DNA from: Candidatus Microgenomates bacterium
GTDB taxonomy: Bacteria; Patescibacteriota; Microgenomatia; UBA1406; HO2-37-13b
Assembly: GCA_025449735.1 (NCBI GenBank)
Contig: JANWIV010000003.1
Location: forward strand, 186,001 to 250,000
Reading direction: 5' to 3'
Length of the DNA stretch: 64,000 bases
Positions 34,740 through 43,099 of the stretch are shown piece after piece (the first letter of the stretch is position 1; every line of letters begins with the position of its first letter). The notes beneath the pieces are model-generated. The model ran no database searches. It was not told the origin of the DNA and saw only the letters and a program-made list of their open reading frames with translations. The position numbers and the translations under genes are program-made.

Positions 34740-35432
34740 TCATTTCACTCCCTCGAAACGGCCACCCATACTGTCATGGCGAGAGCCTGGATCCCAAAGC
34801 GAACTGGCACCGAGGCCGCCACCCGCATTGAAGCGCGCACCGAGAACCCCGCCATCGTCGCGAGAACCGGGAAGACGAGACCATGTTTGATATCCATGAT
34901 CAAAATATTCACCAGTAAGATCAAAATTATCTTCTGATCCAATAATATACGTTTCTAAAGTCATACCATGTCTACCTGTTTCTTCTGCAATTCTTTGAAG
35001 GTCGGCTACATTTGTACGAAGGTTTGGGGCTTTTGTAGAATTTTCTATATCAAGATACCCAAATCGAGGATCGCTTTCTACGGGAGAATTTGGCTGAGTA
35101 GCCCAGCTTCCAAGTGAAGTGTGTATCTGGCCTAGATGTGCGAGAGTGATACCTTCAGGTCGTAAAACTAATTTGCGACCTTGGCCATGCAGTTCCTGAA
35201 CCTCATCTCGAGATCTATCAACACGAGTTCGTGGGATATCGGCTCCAATAATAGTTCCAAATGCTTCCCAGCGTTCGCTCCAATAGTCTGAATAATCCCC
35301 TGGAGTAGGATCTGTAAGCTGTTTGAAAGCATCAGCTGCCTGCCTTACCCGTTGATGGGCATCCGGACGATTTCTAATAAGATCTAAATTTACTTGAAAC
35401 TGAGATTGTTCTGCTCCTACGCGTTCTGACAT
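34740..35432 (-). CDS. DGR target protein with variable C-terminus
   Basis: 230 residues. The C-terminus (residues 189-227) is the variable repeat (34752-34868): the TR Asn positions have become D, G, R, N, G, G, S, L, D, S, H, S. The segment TWSRLPGSRDDGGVLGARFN with following GGRFEGV resembles the C-type-lectin/formylglycine-enzyme-like fold in which DGRs place variable loops. The first 150 residues are soluble and helical and unrecognised; no signal peptide or anchor is visible. The protein likely binds a changing ligand. The mRNA appears leaderless. Confidence 0.92.
   Translation of the reverse strand: MSERVGAEQSQFQVNLDLIRNRPDAHQRVRQAADAFKQLTDPTPGDYSDYWSERWEAFGTIIGADIPRTRVDRSRDEVQELHGQGRKLVLRPEGITLAHLGQIHTSLGSWATQPNSPVESDPRFGYLDIENSTKAPNLRTNVADLQRIAEETGRHGMTLETYIIGSEDNFDLTGEYFDHGYQTWSRLPGSRDDGGVLGARFNAGGGLGASSLWDPGSRHDSMGGRFEGVK
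34752..34868 (-). repeat. DGR variable repeat (VR)
   Basis: 117 bp matching TR at 34310-34426 with 23 substitutions, all at TR adenines (sense): 17 A to G, four A to C, two A to T. The non-adenine positions are identical. This strict pattern is direct evidence of adenine-specific mutagenic retrohoming. It ends nine bases before the target stop codon. Confidence 0.96.
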
Positions 35433-35440
35433 ATGAGGCT

Positions 35441-35470
35441 ATTATATAACACCTATAATACCATTGTCAA
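35441..35470 (-). promoter_or_regulatory. Strong promoter of the DGR target gene, leaderless
   Basis: Perfect consensus hexamers on the minus strand: TTGACA (35465-35470) and TATAAT (35441-35446), spaced by 18. The -10 is eight bases from the ATG at 35432, so the transcript starts at or next to the start codon and there is no Shine-Dalgarno. Strong constitutive expression of the variable protein is expected. Confidence 0.7.
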
Positions 35471-35530
35471 CCATATTTTACTTATTACAACAGTCTAATT
35501 AAGATAACTATAATATATGCTATTTTGCTC

Positions 35531-35567
35531 TTGACATTGTGTCTATAGGGATAGTATACTATCCCTA
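35531..35567 (+). promoter_or_regulatory. Promoter with a 22-bp perfect palindromic operator
   Basis: TTGACA (35531-35536) and TATACT (35555-35560) with an 18-base spacer form a near-consensus promoter for the small gene and recombinase. A perfect 22-bp palindrome, TAGGGATAGTA/TACTATCCCTA (35546-35567), covers the -10 box, an ideal repressor site. The half-site TAGGGATAG also occurs at 32703-32711 near the replication-relaxation gene. Confidence 0.65.
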
Positions 35568-35581
35568 AGAGGATAATTAAT

Positions 35582-35749
35582 ATGGGACGAATAAAAGGAA
35601 TTAAAAACAAAAATTCGCATGCTCGACCTACTACTTCTACCTTATCTACTGATGAACGAATCCGCCTTCTTGCTAACCTTATAATCGATAGGATTCTTGA
35701 AGATCAGAAAAACGGGAAAGTGTTACTCAAGAAAATAAAGTCTATGTAG
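35582..35749 (+). CDS. Small basic protein before the recombinase
   Basis: 55 residues, basic, with an N-terminal GRIKGIKNKNSHARPTTST and a helical part (LSTDERIRLLANLIIDRILED). An AGAGGAT Shine-Dalgarno lies before the ATG. Its stop is two bases upstream of the recombinase start, so the two are coupled. It is probably a regulator or recombination accessory (inference). The strong repressed-looking promoter supports this. Confidence 0.6.
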   Translation: MGRIKGIKNKNSHARPTTSTLSTDERIRLLANLIIDRILEDQKNGKVLLKKIKSM

Positions 35750-35751
35750 CT

Positions 35752-37518
35752 ATGGACAATCTATCTAAACAAGAAAATGCAGTCGCCGCAATAAGAGTGT
35801 CCTCGGTTAAGCAAGGAACTCAAGGCGATTCTCCAGAGGCACAAAAAGAGCAGATCGAACAATTCGCTAAATCTCACAATATCAATATTAAGAAATTCTT
35901 TATCTTCCTTGAATCAGCATCTAAAGAGGAACAGCCAGTGCAAGAAGCGATCGATTATTGCAAAAGTCCCAAAAATGATATACAGATTTTTATTATCAAA
36001 TCTATTGACCGATTTACCAGAGGTGGCTCGTATCTCTACGACCATCTAAAAATGCAACTTGAAAAAAAACATGTAAAACTCATTGATATTTATGGCGTTA
36101 TCGGTACACAACAGGTAAACACACTTGAACACCTGGGTATTTCATTTGATTGGAGTGTATATTCGCCAACTAAAAAGGCTGAGATATTGGAAGCAGAACG
36201 AGCAAAGGATGAAATGCGAGATATTATGAGTAGAATGATTGGTGCTGAAATTCGCTATGCCCGAATGGGATATTGGGTACGAAAGTCGCCCTTTGGATAC
36301 ATGAATGAAAAGATTGAAACACCAAATGGCAAAAGAACCATTTTGAAACCTGAGCCGACTGAATCACAATGGGTTATTAAGATGTTTGAACTGAGATGTC
36401 GAGGAAATTTAAACGATCATCAAATTGTTGAAGAAATTAATAATTTGGGTTTTAAGACGAGAGTAGAGATTGTACGAGATCATAAAGACAGAACTAAAAT
36501 TATTAAAGAAAAAGGTGGAAATCCGCTTAACATAAAAGGCTTTTGGCGATATATTCAAAACTCCATCTATGCGGGTGTGAGTATGGAGAAATGGACAAAA
36601 GATAAGCGGGTGAAAGCTCAATACAGTGGACTTGTTTCTATTGAAACATTTAATAAAGCAAATAGAGGTAAAGTTATTATTTCTGAAGAAAATGGAGAAG
36701 TGAAAATTTATCAAAGACCAGCGCCAGAATACTTACTCAAAAAGGGTGTGCGAAACCCTGACTTTCCTTACAAAAGAGTTGTTATGTGTCCTCAGTGCGC
36801 AAGACCATTGTTTGGTAGTGCTTCAAGAGGAAGACTTGGTAAATATTACCCTGCATACCATTGCAATAAAAGAGGTCATTATTTTAGAGTCTCAAAAGAT
36901 AAATTAGAAAAAACTGTTGAGAAGTTTGTAAAAAACATTAATCTCCCACAAAACTATATTGACGCATTAGTTACAACAATAACCACTGAATGGGACAAGA
37001 GACACACCGAAACTAATAAAGATCAGGTTAATATTGACACAAGAATCGCAGAACTCAAAACACAAGCAAAACTATCTTTTGATAAGATCAAATTTTTAAC
37101 ATCAGAAGTTGCCATTAAATACATGGAGCAGGATTTGGTCAAAGCAGAAAATGAGATTGCACAATTATTGGTTGAAAAAGAGAAAGCCATCCAACATCAA
37201 CCCACAGATATAAGGATTGTCATGGCATACATAAAATATTTTCTGGAACACATGGATGATTTACTGTTGGGAGGCTCTGATCCTATGAATAAAGCTTCTT
37301 ATTTTGGGGTACTTTTCGACAAGGCGCCAACCTATGAAGAAATAGATTCTGGCACCGCAGAAATGGCTCAATGCGTGGCTCTAAACGAGCTCTTTGTGCA
37401 CTCTCATAACAACTGGGCTGCCCAGCAGGGATTCGAACCCCGATTACCTGGTTCAGAGCCAGGCGTTCTACCATTGAACTACCGGGCAGATACTTATATT
37501 TTACCACGAAGCAGATAA
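35752..37518 (+). CDS. Large serine recombinase (integrase)
   Basis: 588 residues. N-terminal resolvase domain has AAIRVSSVKQGTQGDSPEAQ (catalytic serine in RVSS) and FIIKSIDRFTRGGS (conserved DRFTR). Then the recombinase domain (IQNSIYAGV) and a zinc ribbon (CPQCARPLFG... CNKRGH), then a coiled-coil C-terminus. It integrates or excises this element. From about residue 552 the frame reads antisense through tRNA-Gln (AAQQGFEPRLPGSEPGVLPL), so the true C-terminus has probably been replaced at integration. Neighbours: DGR upstream, host glycosidase downstream. Confidence 0.92.
   Translation: MDNLSKQENAVAAIRVSSVKQGTQGDSPEAQKEQIEQFAKSHNINIKKFFIFLESASKEEQPVQEAIDYCKSPKNDIQIFIIKSIDRFTRGGSYLYDHLKMQLEKKHVKLIDIYGVIGTQQVNTLEHLGISFDWSVYSPTKKAEILEAERAKDEMRDIMSRMIGAEIRYARMGYWVRKSPFGYMNEKIETPNGKRTILKPEPTESQWVIKMFELRCRGNLNDHQIVEEINNLGFKTRVEIVRDHKDRTKIIKEKGGNPLNIKGFWRYIQNSIYAGVSMEKWTKDKRVKAQYSGLVSIETFNKANRGKVIISEENGEVKIYQRPAPEYLLKKGVRNPDFPYKRVVMCPQCARPLFGSASRGRLGKYYPAYHCNKRGHYFRVSKDKLEKTVEKFVKNINLPQNYIDALVTTITTEWDKRHTETNKDQVNIDTRIAELKTQAKLSFDKIKFLTSEVAIKYMEQDLVKAENEIAQLLVEKEKAIQHQPTDIRIVMAYIKYFLEHMDDLLLGGSDPMNKASYFGVLFDKAPTYEEIDSGTAEMAQCVALNELFVHSHNNWAAQQGFEPRLPGSEPGVLPLNYRADTYILPRSR
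37418..37488 (-). tRNA. tRNA-Gln (CTG anticodon)
   Basis: 71 bases: acceptor stem TGCCCGG/CTGGGCA with one G-T pair, TTCGAAT T-arm, and anticodon arm CCTGG-CTCTGAA-CCAGG with CTG in position 34-36. No CCA is encoded. It lies antisense inside the recombinase frame and is the likely integration target or boundary of the island. Confidence 0.93.
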
Positions 37519-37535
37519 TAGCGGTATTCTGATCA

Positions 37536-39467
37536 TTAAAGGAGCATTTTTTTTTCACGGCGCTCATTCATGTAGGCAACTAATTTATCAACTGGATAGG
37601 TAGCAATGCCGGTGACTTTGTCAGCGGCGCCATAATAGACAAACAGCGTATTATCAACAATAACATGACCACATGGAAAAACCACATTATTGACAATCCC
37701 TTCTCTCTCAAATTGTGTTTCTGGTTCAAGAATGGGATATTTAGTCCGAGATAATACTTTTACCGGGTCTTTTCCGTCAAGTAGCATAGCGCCAACGCGA
37801 TATTCCTTGTCTCCCGGATGAATCCCATGATAAAGCAGAAGCCAATAATCTCCTACTCTGTTCGGTGTGCCAGCAATACCCACCTTAGCCGTATCCCAAG
37901 CGTGAGCTCCGGCATTGATATAACCGTGTCCGACAAGATGTCGATTATCTGCAAAATTTAAATCGTCGACATAATCAATTGTAATGTCGCCTTGTACCCG
38001 ATGGAGGATTACAAACTTCCCATTTATTTTCTCAGGAAGTATACAGGCATCCTTATCATCCACCCCAGGGGGAGAAATGATCACTGGTGGCTGCCAATTC
38101 CATTTTCGAGCGATAAAATCGCCTGCTGATATTGAGGTTAAAGCGACACGCGGGATATCAATTCCATTGTATGCGGTATAACACATATAAATCCGGTCTC
38201 CAATCTGAGTCACTCGGCCATCTTCGCAACCAGAGTTCCCCCCGGGATTTTTTTTGGTCTCAAAAGATTCGCGCGGGCCATAAATTGGTTCATGAAGTCT
38301 CTCATCGATATGAATCCCATCTCGACTAATTGCCAGTCCCATAACCGACGTATTGTCATTTGACATCGCTCTATAGATGATATGAATCGCACCATCAATG
38401 TAAATGGCCGTCGGATTGAATACTGCTTGTGCTTCCCATGCATGATCGGGTAGCGGAGATATTACCGGATTATCTTTAAACTTTTGCATTTTAGGAATAT
38501 GGGCGGCATTAATTTGGGTATGTTTATAAATATCCTCAAGTTTAAATATCGCTGAGCAACAGGTGGTATCAGCAGCCCCATAATAGACAATAAGCTCATC
38601 AGCTTTTATCTGTGCTCCAGATGGAAAAATAACATTTGGAATCATCCCCTTCATTTCATAACTTTCTTGAGGTAGAAGTAGTGGAGATTCGACCCGCCCG
38701 ATAATATGACTAGGATTTTCTTTTTCAAGTAGTATTGCTTCGATTCCAAAAATTGGACTTGATGTTCGATAATCTTGTATATAAGAATAGACGACAAGCC
38801 AACCATGTTCAGTCTCAACTGGAGGTGCCCCTACTTCGATATGATCGCGATTTAACCGCTGAAGTGGTAGAGCATGTTCTTCAAAATTAGCATACCACTC
38901 CTGCCAATACTCCGGTGACCACATTTCCCCAATGCTATCAAACTGCACTATGCAAATTTTTGAAGGTGGACGATCGGTATGTACTGTCAAGATTGCGGTT
39001 ATTTTGCCTCCGATTCGACGAGGGAAAATTCCCATAGCTTTTGAATTAAAAGTAGTCGCCAATTTTTTTTCTTGAATAGTTTTTAAATCATCGCTAGTGG
39101 CGATGGCAATTTTTATGCCATCGGCTTCAAATGGATATTTGGATAAAGCGGTATAAGTAATAATAAATTTTCCATCAAGATAAGTGACGCGAGGATCCTC
39201 GCAGCCAAATTTTTCCCATTCAAATTCTGGAGTAATTAGTTGTGAATGATCTATAAATCTCGACTCAGAGTCGGCAACGGCATGACCAATTGTTGACAAT
39301 GACATTTTTATACCACCCACATCTTGAGCTTGAGACATAGCCCGATAAAGTAGATGAGTAGTGTCGCCAATTTGGATTGGACAACCATTAAAAGCCGCGA
39401 TTGATTCCCATGATTTATCAGGATCGGACTTTAAAATTGGATTGTATTTGTTTCGAATGGGATGCAT
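37536..39467 (-). CDS. Tandem double GH130 glycoside phosphorylase-like protein
   Basis: 643 residues, two five-bladed beta-propeller domains of the GH130 type. Each has the family signature: KFGCEDPRVTYLDGKFIITY (near residue 91) and NSGCEDGRVTQIGDRIYMCY (near residue 415). GH130 enzymes phosphorolyse or hydrolyse beta-mannosides. A duplicated full-length fusion is unusual. The gene is three bases after a similar gene, making an operon of two. There is no signal peptide, so it acts in the cytoplasm. Its substrate cannot be judged from sequence. Confidence 0.8.
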   Translation of the reverse strand: MHPIRNKYNPILKSDPDKSWESIAAFNGCPIQIGDTTHLLYRAMSQAQDVGGIKMSLSTIGHAVADSESRFIDHSQLITPEFEWEKFGCEDPRVTYLDGKFIITYTALSKYPFEADGIKIAIATSDDLKTIQEKKLATTFNSKAMGIFPRRIGGKITAILTVHTDRPPSKICIVQFDSIGEMWSPEYWQEWYANFEEHALPLQRLNRDHIEVGAPPVETEHGWLVVYSYIQDYRTSSPIFGIEAILLEKENPSHIIGRVESPLLLPQESYEMKGMIPNVIFPSGAQIKADELIVYYGAADTTCCSAIFKLEDIYKHTQINAAHIPKMQKFKDNPVISPLPDHAWEAQAVFNPTAIYIDGAIHIIYRAMSNDNTSVMGLAISRDGIHIDERLHEPIYGPRESFETKKNPGGNSGCEDGRVTQIGDRIYMCYTAYNGIDIPRVALTSISAGDFIARKWNWQPPVIISPPGVDDKDACILPEKINGKFVILHRVQGDITIDYVDDLNFADNRHLVGHGYINAGAHAWDTAKVGIAGTPNRVGDYWLLLYHGIHPGDKEYRVGAMLLDGKDPVKVLSRTKYPILEPETQFEREGIVNNVVFPCGHVIVDNTLFVYYGAADKVTGIATYPVDKLVAYMNERREKKMLL

Positions 39468-39469
39468 GA

Positions 39470-41350
39470 TTACATAACTTTGCGAATTACCGCAGGTTCT
39501 AGTCTTGGTAATTCAAAATGTTTTAACTCCATGACAAATTTTTCCAAATTGGCAGTAGCGACACAAACATATGAATCAGCACCACCATAATAAACAAATA
39601 ACGTCCCATCGATATCTACCGCACCACAGGGATAAACGACTCCGGCTTTGAAACCTTCATTTTCATAAATCGCATCTGGTTCGAGAATTGGATAGCGAGA
39701 ACGATAAAGAACCTTAGTGGGATCCTTCAAATCAAGAAGCATAGCACCAATCTTATACTTGCTTGAATCCTGATAGCCGACGGCTTGATAAATCAGTAGC
39801 CAACCATCTTTTGTCTTGATCGGTGGCGCCCCAGCACCTATTTTTTTACTATCCCAATAATCACGACGTGGGGAGATTATATTGTCACCATTAAGCCATG
39901 TGTTACCATCAAAATCAAGACTGTCAACAAAATCAATCAAGATATTTGGATAAATGCGATGGGCGATTGCATACTTCCCATTAATTTTCTCAGGGAAAAT
40001 AACAGCATTTTTATCGACAATATTAGGAGGGCTAATTAATACTGGCGTCTCCCATGCCCAACGCTGATTTAAAAAGTCAGAAACCGCAATTGAGGTAAGT
40101 GCCACTCGAGGTGGGTTGACCCCATCAAACGATACATAGGTCATATAAATTTTGTCGTCAATCATTGTCAATCTAGGGTCTTCACAACCACCATAGCCAC
40201 CTCCAGAGACATATTGATGAACCACCTGACTGCTATCATGCGCTTCAAGTGGAGTGAAATCTTTGTGAGGTGAGAAAACTGGTTCTATGCTCCGACTTAT
40301 AACATGATGACCATTTTCAAGAGTGGCATGACCGAGTACCGATACATAATCAAGTCCTTGTGCCCGATAAACTAGATGAACTTGATTTTCAAGATAAATG
40401 GCCGCTGGGTTAAATGTATTAAATGCCTCCCATGGATTTTCAGCATTAGGAGAAATAATTGGATTGTGTTCAATTCGGTCCAATTTAGCAGTGATCTTGC
40501 GAGTAGTGAAACGAAAGTCAGAATCAAAAAGAGTATAGACCGTGGCGTATATACCACCGTTTCGAAGTTGCCAATAACCGATTAATTTGTGACCAATTTG
40601 TACTGCCCCTAGTGGAGTTTTAATCTGTCCTTGCCAAGCCGAAGTCTCTTCCCAAATTGGCTCATGGCTTCTCCAAACAATTCTTTCTGGATTATTAAAA
40701 TCGTACACAACCATCCCAATACTATAATAACTATTCTTCCCAATTTTCTTTTTTCTATGAAAATAAACTTGAATTCCAGCGTCATTCTTACTAACATGCT
40801 CAATTCCATAACTTATGCCGTCAGAGCGACTCAGAGTGGCAATTTCTTTCTTTTGCCACTTGGTACCATTCTCTGAATACGCCGAATAAATTGACTCCCC
40901 ACCAAGATACATTAAATATTTGTCATCAAACCTGAAATCAGGCACAATTAAACCTGAGGTGTCTAGATAAATTTCATGTCGGCACTCACGCCAATTGTTA
41001 AGCCCCGTTGAGGTTGCTGAATAGATGTGAGCCTCTTGATGCTTCTTGAATAAAGCAATGTATTTATCGTCAAGTTTAGAAAGCCTCACGTCATCCAAAG
41101 TATTTATATCTTCTGGATTGCCATGACTGCAAAATAATTTGCCTTGATGCTTCAGACGATTGAAATTAAACCCGTCATCGCTATCAGCAAGAGATAAGGT
41201 ATGGGTGTTACCATTTTTAGGTTGATAGAATAGGATTACTTTCCCATCACGCTCCATCACAGATAACCCCTTAAGAGGTCTCGTGTTATCATTGATCCAT
41301 AATTTTAGACGACCACCCCAATCCTCGCTCTGAGGGTTGCTTTTTTTCAT
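39470..41350 (-). CDS. Double GH130-like protein with degenerate first domain
   Basis: 626 residues. The C-terminal half has the intact signature GGCEDPRLTMIDDKIYMTYV (around residue 390), and the N-terminal half has the related but weakened LDDVRLSKLDDKYIALFKKH, without the Glu-Asp-Pro core. It is thus the same two-domain design as the downstream gene, but only one domain is expected to be catalytic; the other may be structural. The preceding region has a TATAAT box (41391-41396) with a leader of about 40 bases. Confidence 0.72.
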   Translation of the reverse strand: MKKSNPQSEDWGGRLKLWINDNTRPLKGLSVMERDGKVILFYQPKNGNTHTLSLADSDDGFNFNRLKHQGKLFCSHGNPEDINTLDDVRLSKLDDKYIALFKKHQEAHIYSATSTGLNNWRECRHEIYLDTSGLIVPDFRFDDKYLMYLGGESIYSAYSENGTKWQKKEIATLSRSDGISYGIEHVSKNDAGIQVYFHRKKKIGKNSYYSIGMVVYDFNNPERIVWRSHEPIWEETSAWQGQIKTPLGAVQIGHKLIGYWQLRNGGIYATVYTLFDSDFRFTTRKITAKLDRIEHNPIISPNAENPWEAFNTFNPAAIYLENQVHLVYRAQGLDYVSVLGHATLENGHHVISRSIEPVFSPHKDFTPLEAHDSSQVVHQYVSGGGYGGCEDPRLTMIDDKIYMTYVSFDGVNPPRVALTSIAVSDFLNQRWAWETPVLISPPNIVDKNAVIFPEKINGKYAIAHRIYPNILIDFVDSLDFDGNTWLNGDNIISPRRDYWDSKKIGAGAPPIKTKDGWLLIYQAVGYQDSSKYKIGAMLLDLKDPTKVLYRSRYPILEPDAIYENEGFKAGVVYPCGAVDIDGTLFVYYGGADSYVCVATANLEKFVMELKHFELPRLEPAVIRKVM

Positions 41351-41504
41351 ATTTTTAGCTCAAAAACTGCAAAAATATACAGTCTCTTTTATTATAGTAC
41401 TAATGAATTGCAAAGTGTTTTGCGAATTAAATTCAATTATCAGATCAGTATAAAAAGCGCATTGAATGAGGAATTGAAAAAAAATCGATCAAAATATATC
41501 AATA

Positions 41505-42134
41505 TTAAACAAATAATTTACACTCATCCCCTTCACAAATTTTATGGTGAAAACGGGTATGTTTTTGTAGAATGCTTTCGAAATTTTCGAGTGCTTTCAA
41601 TGCCTCTTGGGGCGTCTTGACAATGCGAAAAACTCCAAAACTATCCCGACGTACCTTAGTATTTTCTTTAAACGCCATAATTACTTTCTCCCAAAAAGCG
41701 CCATAAAGAATCAGTGGCTTATGATGGCCGAAATAAAGCTTGGCGACAGCCCATGCCATAGTAAACTCCGACATCGTCCCAGTACCACCGTTAAAGATAA
41801 AGTAGGCGTCGGCAAGCTCGAGTAATTTTTTCGTACGATCAATATAATTCTCTTCCTCAAATTCGTGATCGGCAATTTTTTTTCCTGATTTTCCCTCAAA
41901 ACTGGTAGAGTGCTCTGGGTCATAATACACCACAGTCACCTCGCCCCCACCGTCTTTGGCTCCTTTTGTAGCGGCAAACATAATCCCAGGTCCACCACCA
42001 TTGACAACTTTTCTACCTGACTGAGCCACTAACTTTGCGGTCTCATATGCCGCAATATATTCCTCTTCCCCCTCTTTTGATAATGAGTAGCCAAAAAAAG
42101 CAACCGTATTTATAGTATTGGTATCACTCGACAT
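41505..42134 (-). CDS. LOG-family nucleotide-binding protein
   Basis: 209 residues with the Rossmann-like LOG/TIGR00730 signature: VVNGGGPGIMFAATKGA and FNGGTGTMSEF (PGGxGTxxE variant). Family members are phosphoribohydrolases releasing bases from nucleoside 5'-monophosphates. The final 30 residues contain HHKICEGDECK, an unusual Cys/His tail. The gene is 21 bases downstream of a CAP-domain gene. Confidence 0.8.
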   Translation of the reverse strand: MSSDTNTINTVAFFGYSLSKEGEEEYIAAYETAKLVAQSGRKVVNGGGPGIMFAATKGAKDGGGEVTVVYYDPEHSTSFEGKSGKKIADHEFEEENYIDRTKKLLELADAYFIFNGGTGTMSEFTMAWAVAKLYFGHHKPLILYGAFWEKVIMAFKENTKVRRDSFGVFRIVKTPQEALKALENFESILQKHTRFHHKICEGDECKLFV

Positions 42135-42155
42135 TTATTCAATGTAGCATTTTTT

Positions 42156-43049
42156 TCAGTAACCAACCAGTGCAGTTTGATAGTTGCCCGCCCAACCGAC
42201 CCCTATTTGTTTGATTCCGCTATTAGTCAAAATCCTATGATGCGGTGGCGAAGACCACCAACCAGACACGGCTGATTCGGGAGTTCGATGGCGACAAGCA
42301 ACCGTCTCGCCATAGACTGCTCCAGTAAAACCCGACTCACGAGCGCGCTTAAAAGGATCACTACCGTCACTGCCAGTATGACCACAATTATTATTTTTTG
42401 AGATGTCATTGCTGTGTCGACGAGCGGCGGCAGTCAGCTGAGAATTTTGGGTAACTTTTGAAAGTCCATCTTGGGCACGACGGCTATTTATTAAGCTAAT
42501 TATTTGGCTTTCTAAATTGGCGGTATCCGTTGGCGGTGGCGGTGGAGAACTGACGGTTGGCACTGGAGTACCTCTGCTTGAACCACCATCATTGTTTGTA
42601 GTTGTTGGTCGAAGTGAAAAAGTCGGTAAAGGTGGTAATGTCGACAATGGGGGCAGAGTTGGCAAACGAACATAAATTCTAGGGGTGGGAGTCGGGTCGG
42701 AGTCATTGACTGAAGTCGGCAATGGATTATTGTTTGATATTGGTGTGGCGGCACCGGTCGGAAAAATATTCCGATTTGACTGACGATGAATTGATGAGCT
42801 AATGTCAACCCAAGGTGGCGCCAAAGTGGCGCCTGAAGATAAATATTTTGTTGAGCTTGCAATTTGGTTTGGTAAATTCTTTGCTAGCTGCAAGACAGTC
42901 TGCGGTAGATTGTAGAAGGCTAATTTCGCTTCTGGTCTGACTATTGGAGTGGGACCAATGAAGACATTGTTAATAAGAAAACCAGCAGTGACAAAAGCTA
43001 ATAATTGCGCGCTTATTACCTTCCCCCACCAAATAGATTTGCTCGACAT
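42156..43049 (-). CDS. Secreted CAP-domain protein
   Basis: 297 residues. N-terminal signal or anchor helix (about 8-28), a Pro/Thr/Ser-rich linker (about 90-180), and a C-terminal CAP (SCP/PR1) domain beginning SQIISLINSRRAQDGL. It keeps the core histidines: RRHSNDI, NNNCGHTGSDGSD (HxxE-type site) and PPHHRILT. These extracellular domains are widespread and sometimes proteolytic or lipid-binding; the role here is unknown. It probably shares a transcript with the LOG gene. Confidence 0.82.
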   Translation of the reverse strand: MSSKSIWWGKVISAQLLAFVTAGFLINNVFIGPTPIVRPEAKLAFYNLPQTVLQLAKNLPNQIASSTKYLSSGATLAPPWVDISSSIHRQSNRNIFPTGAATPISNNNPLPTSVNDSDPTPTPRIYVRLPTLPPLSTLPPLPTFSLRPTTTNNDGGSSRGTPVPTVSSPPPPPTDTANLESQIISLINSRRAQDGLSKVTQNSQLTAAARRHSNDISKNNNCGHTGSDGSDPFKRARESGFTGAVYGETVACRHRTPESAVSGWWSSPPHHRILTNSGIKQIGVGWAGNYQTALVGY

Positions 43050-43099
43050 AATTTATTATATATATTGTAGACAAATAACTATTAATGTAGAGTTAATTT

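Noticed and set aside
37430-37518. C-terminal 37 residues of the serine recombinase as real protein
   Set aside because: They are an antisense translation of the tRNA-Gln gene and the bases after it.
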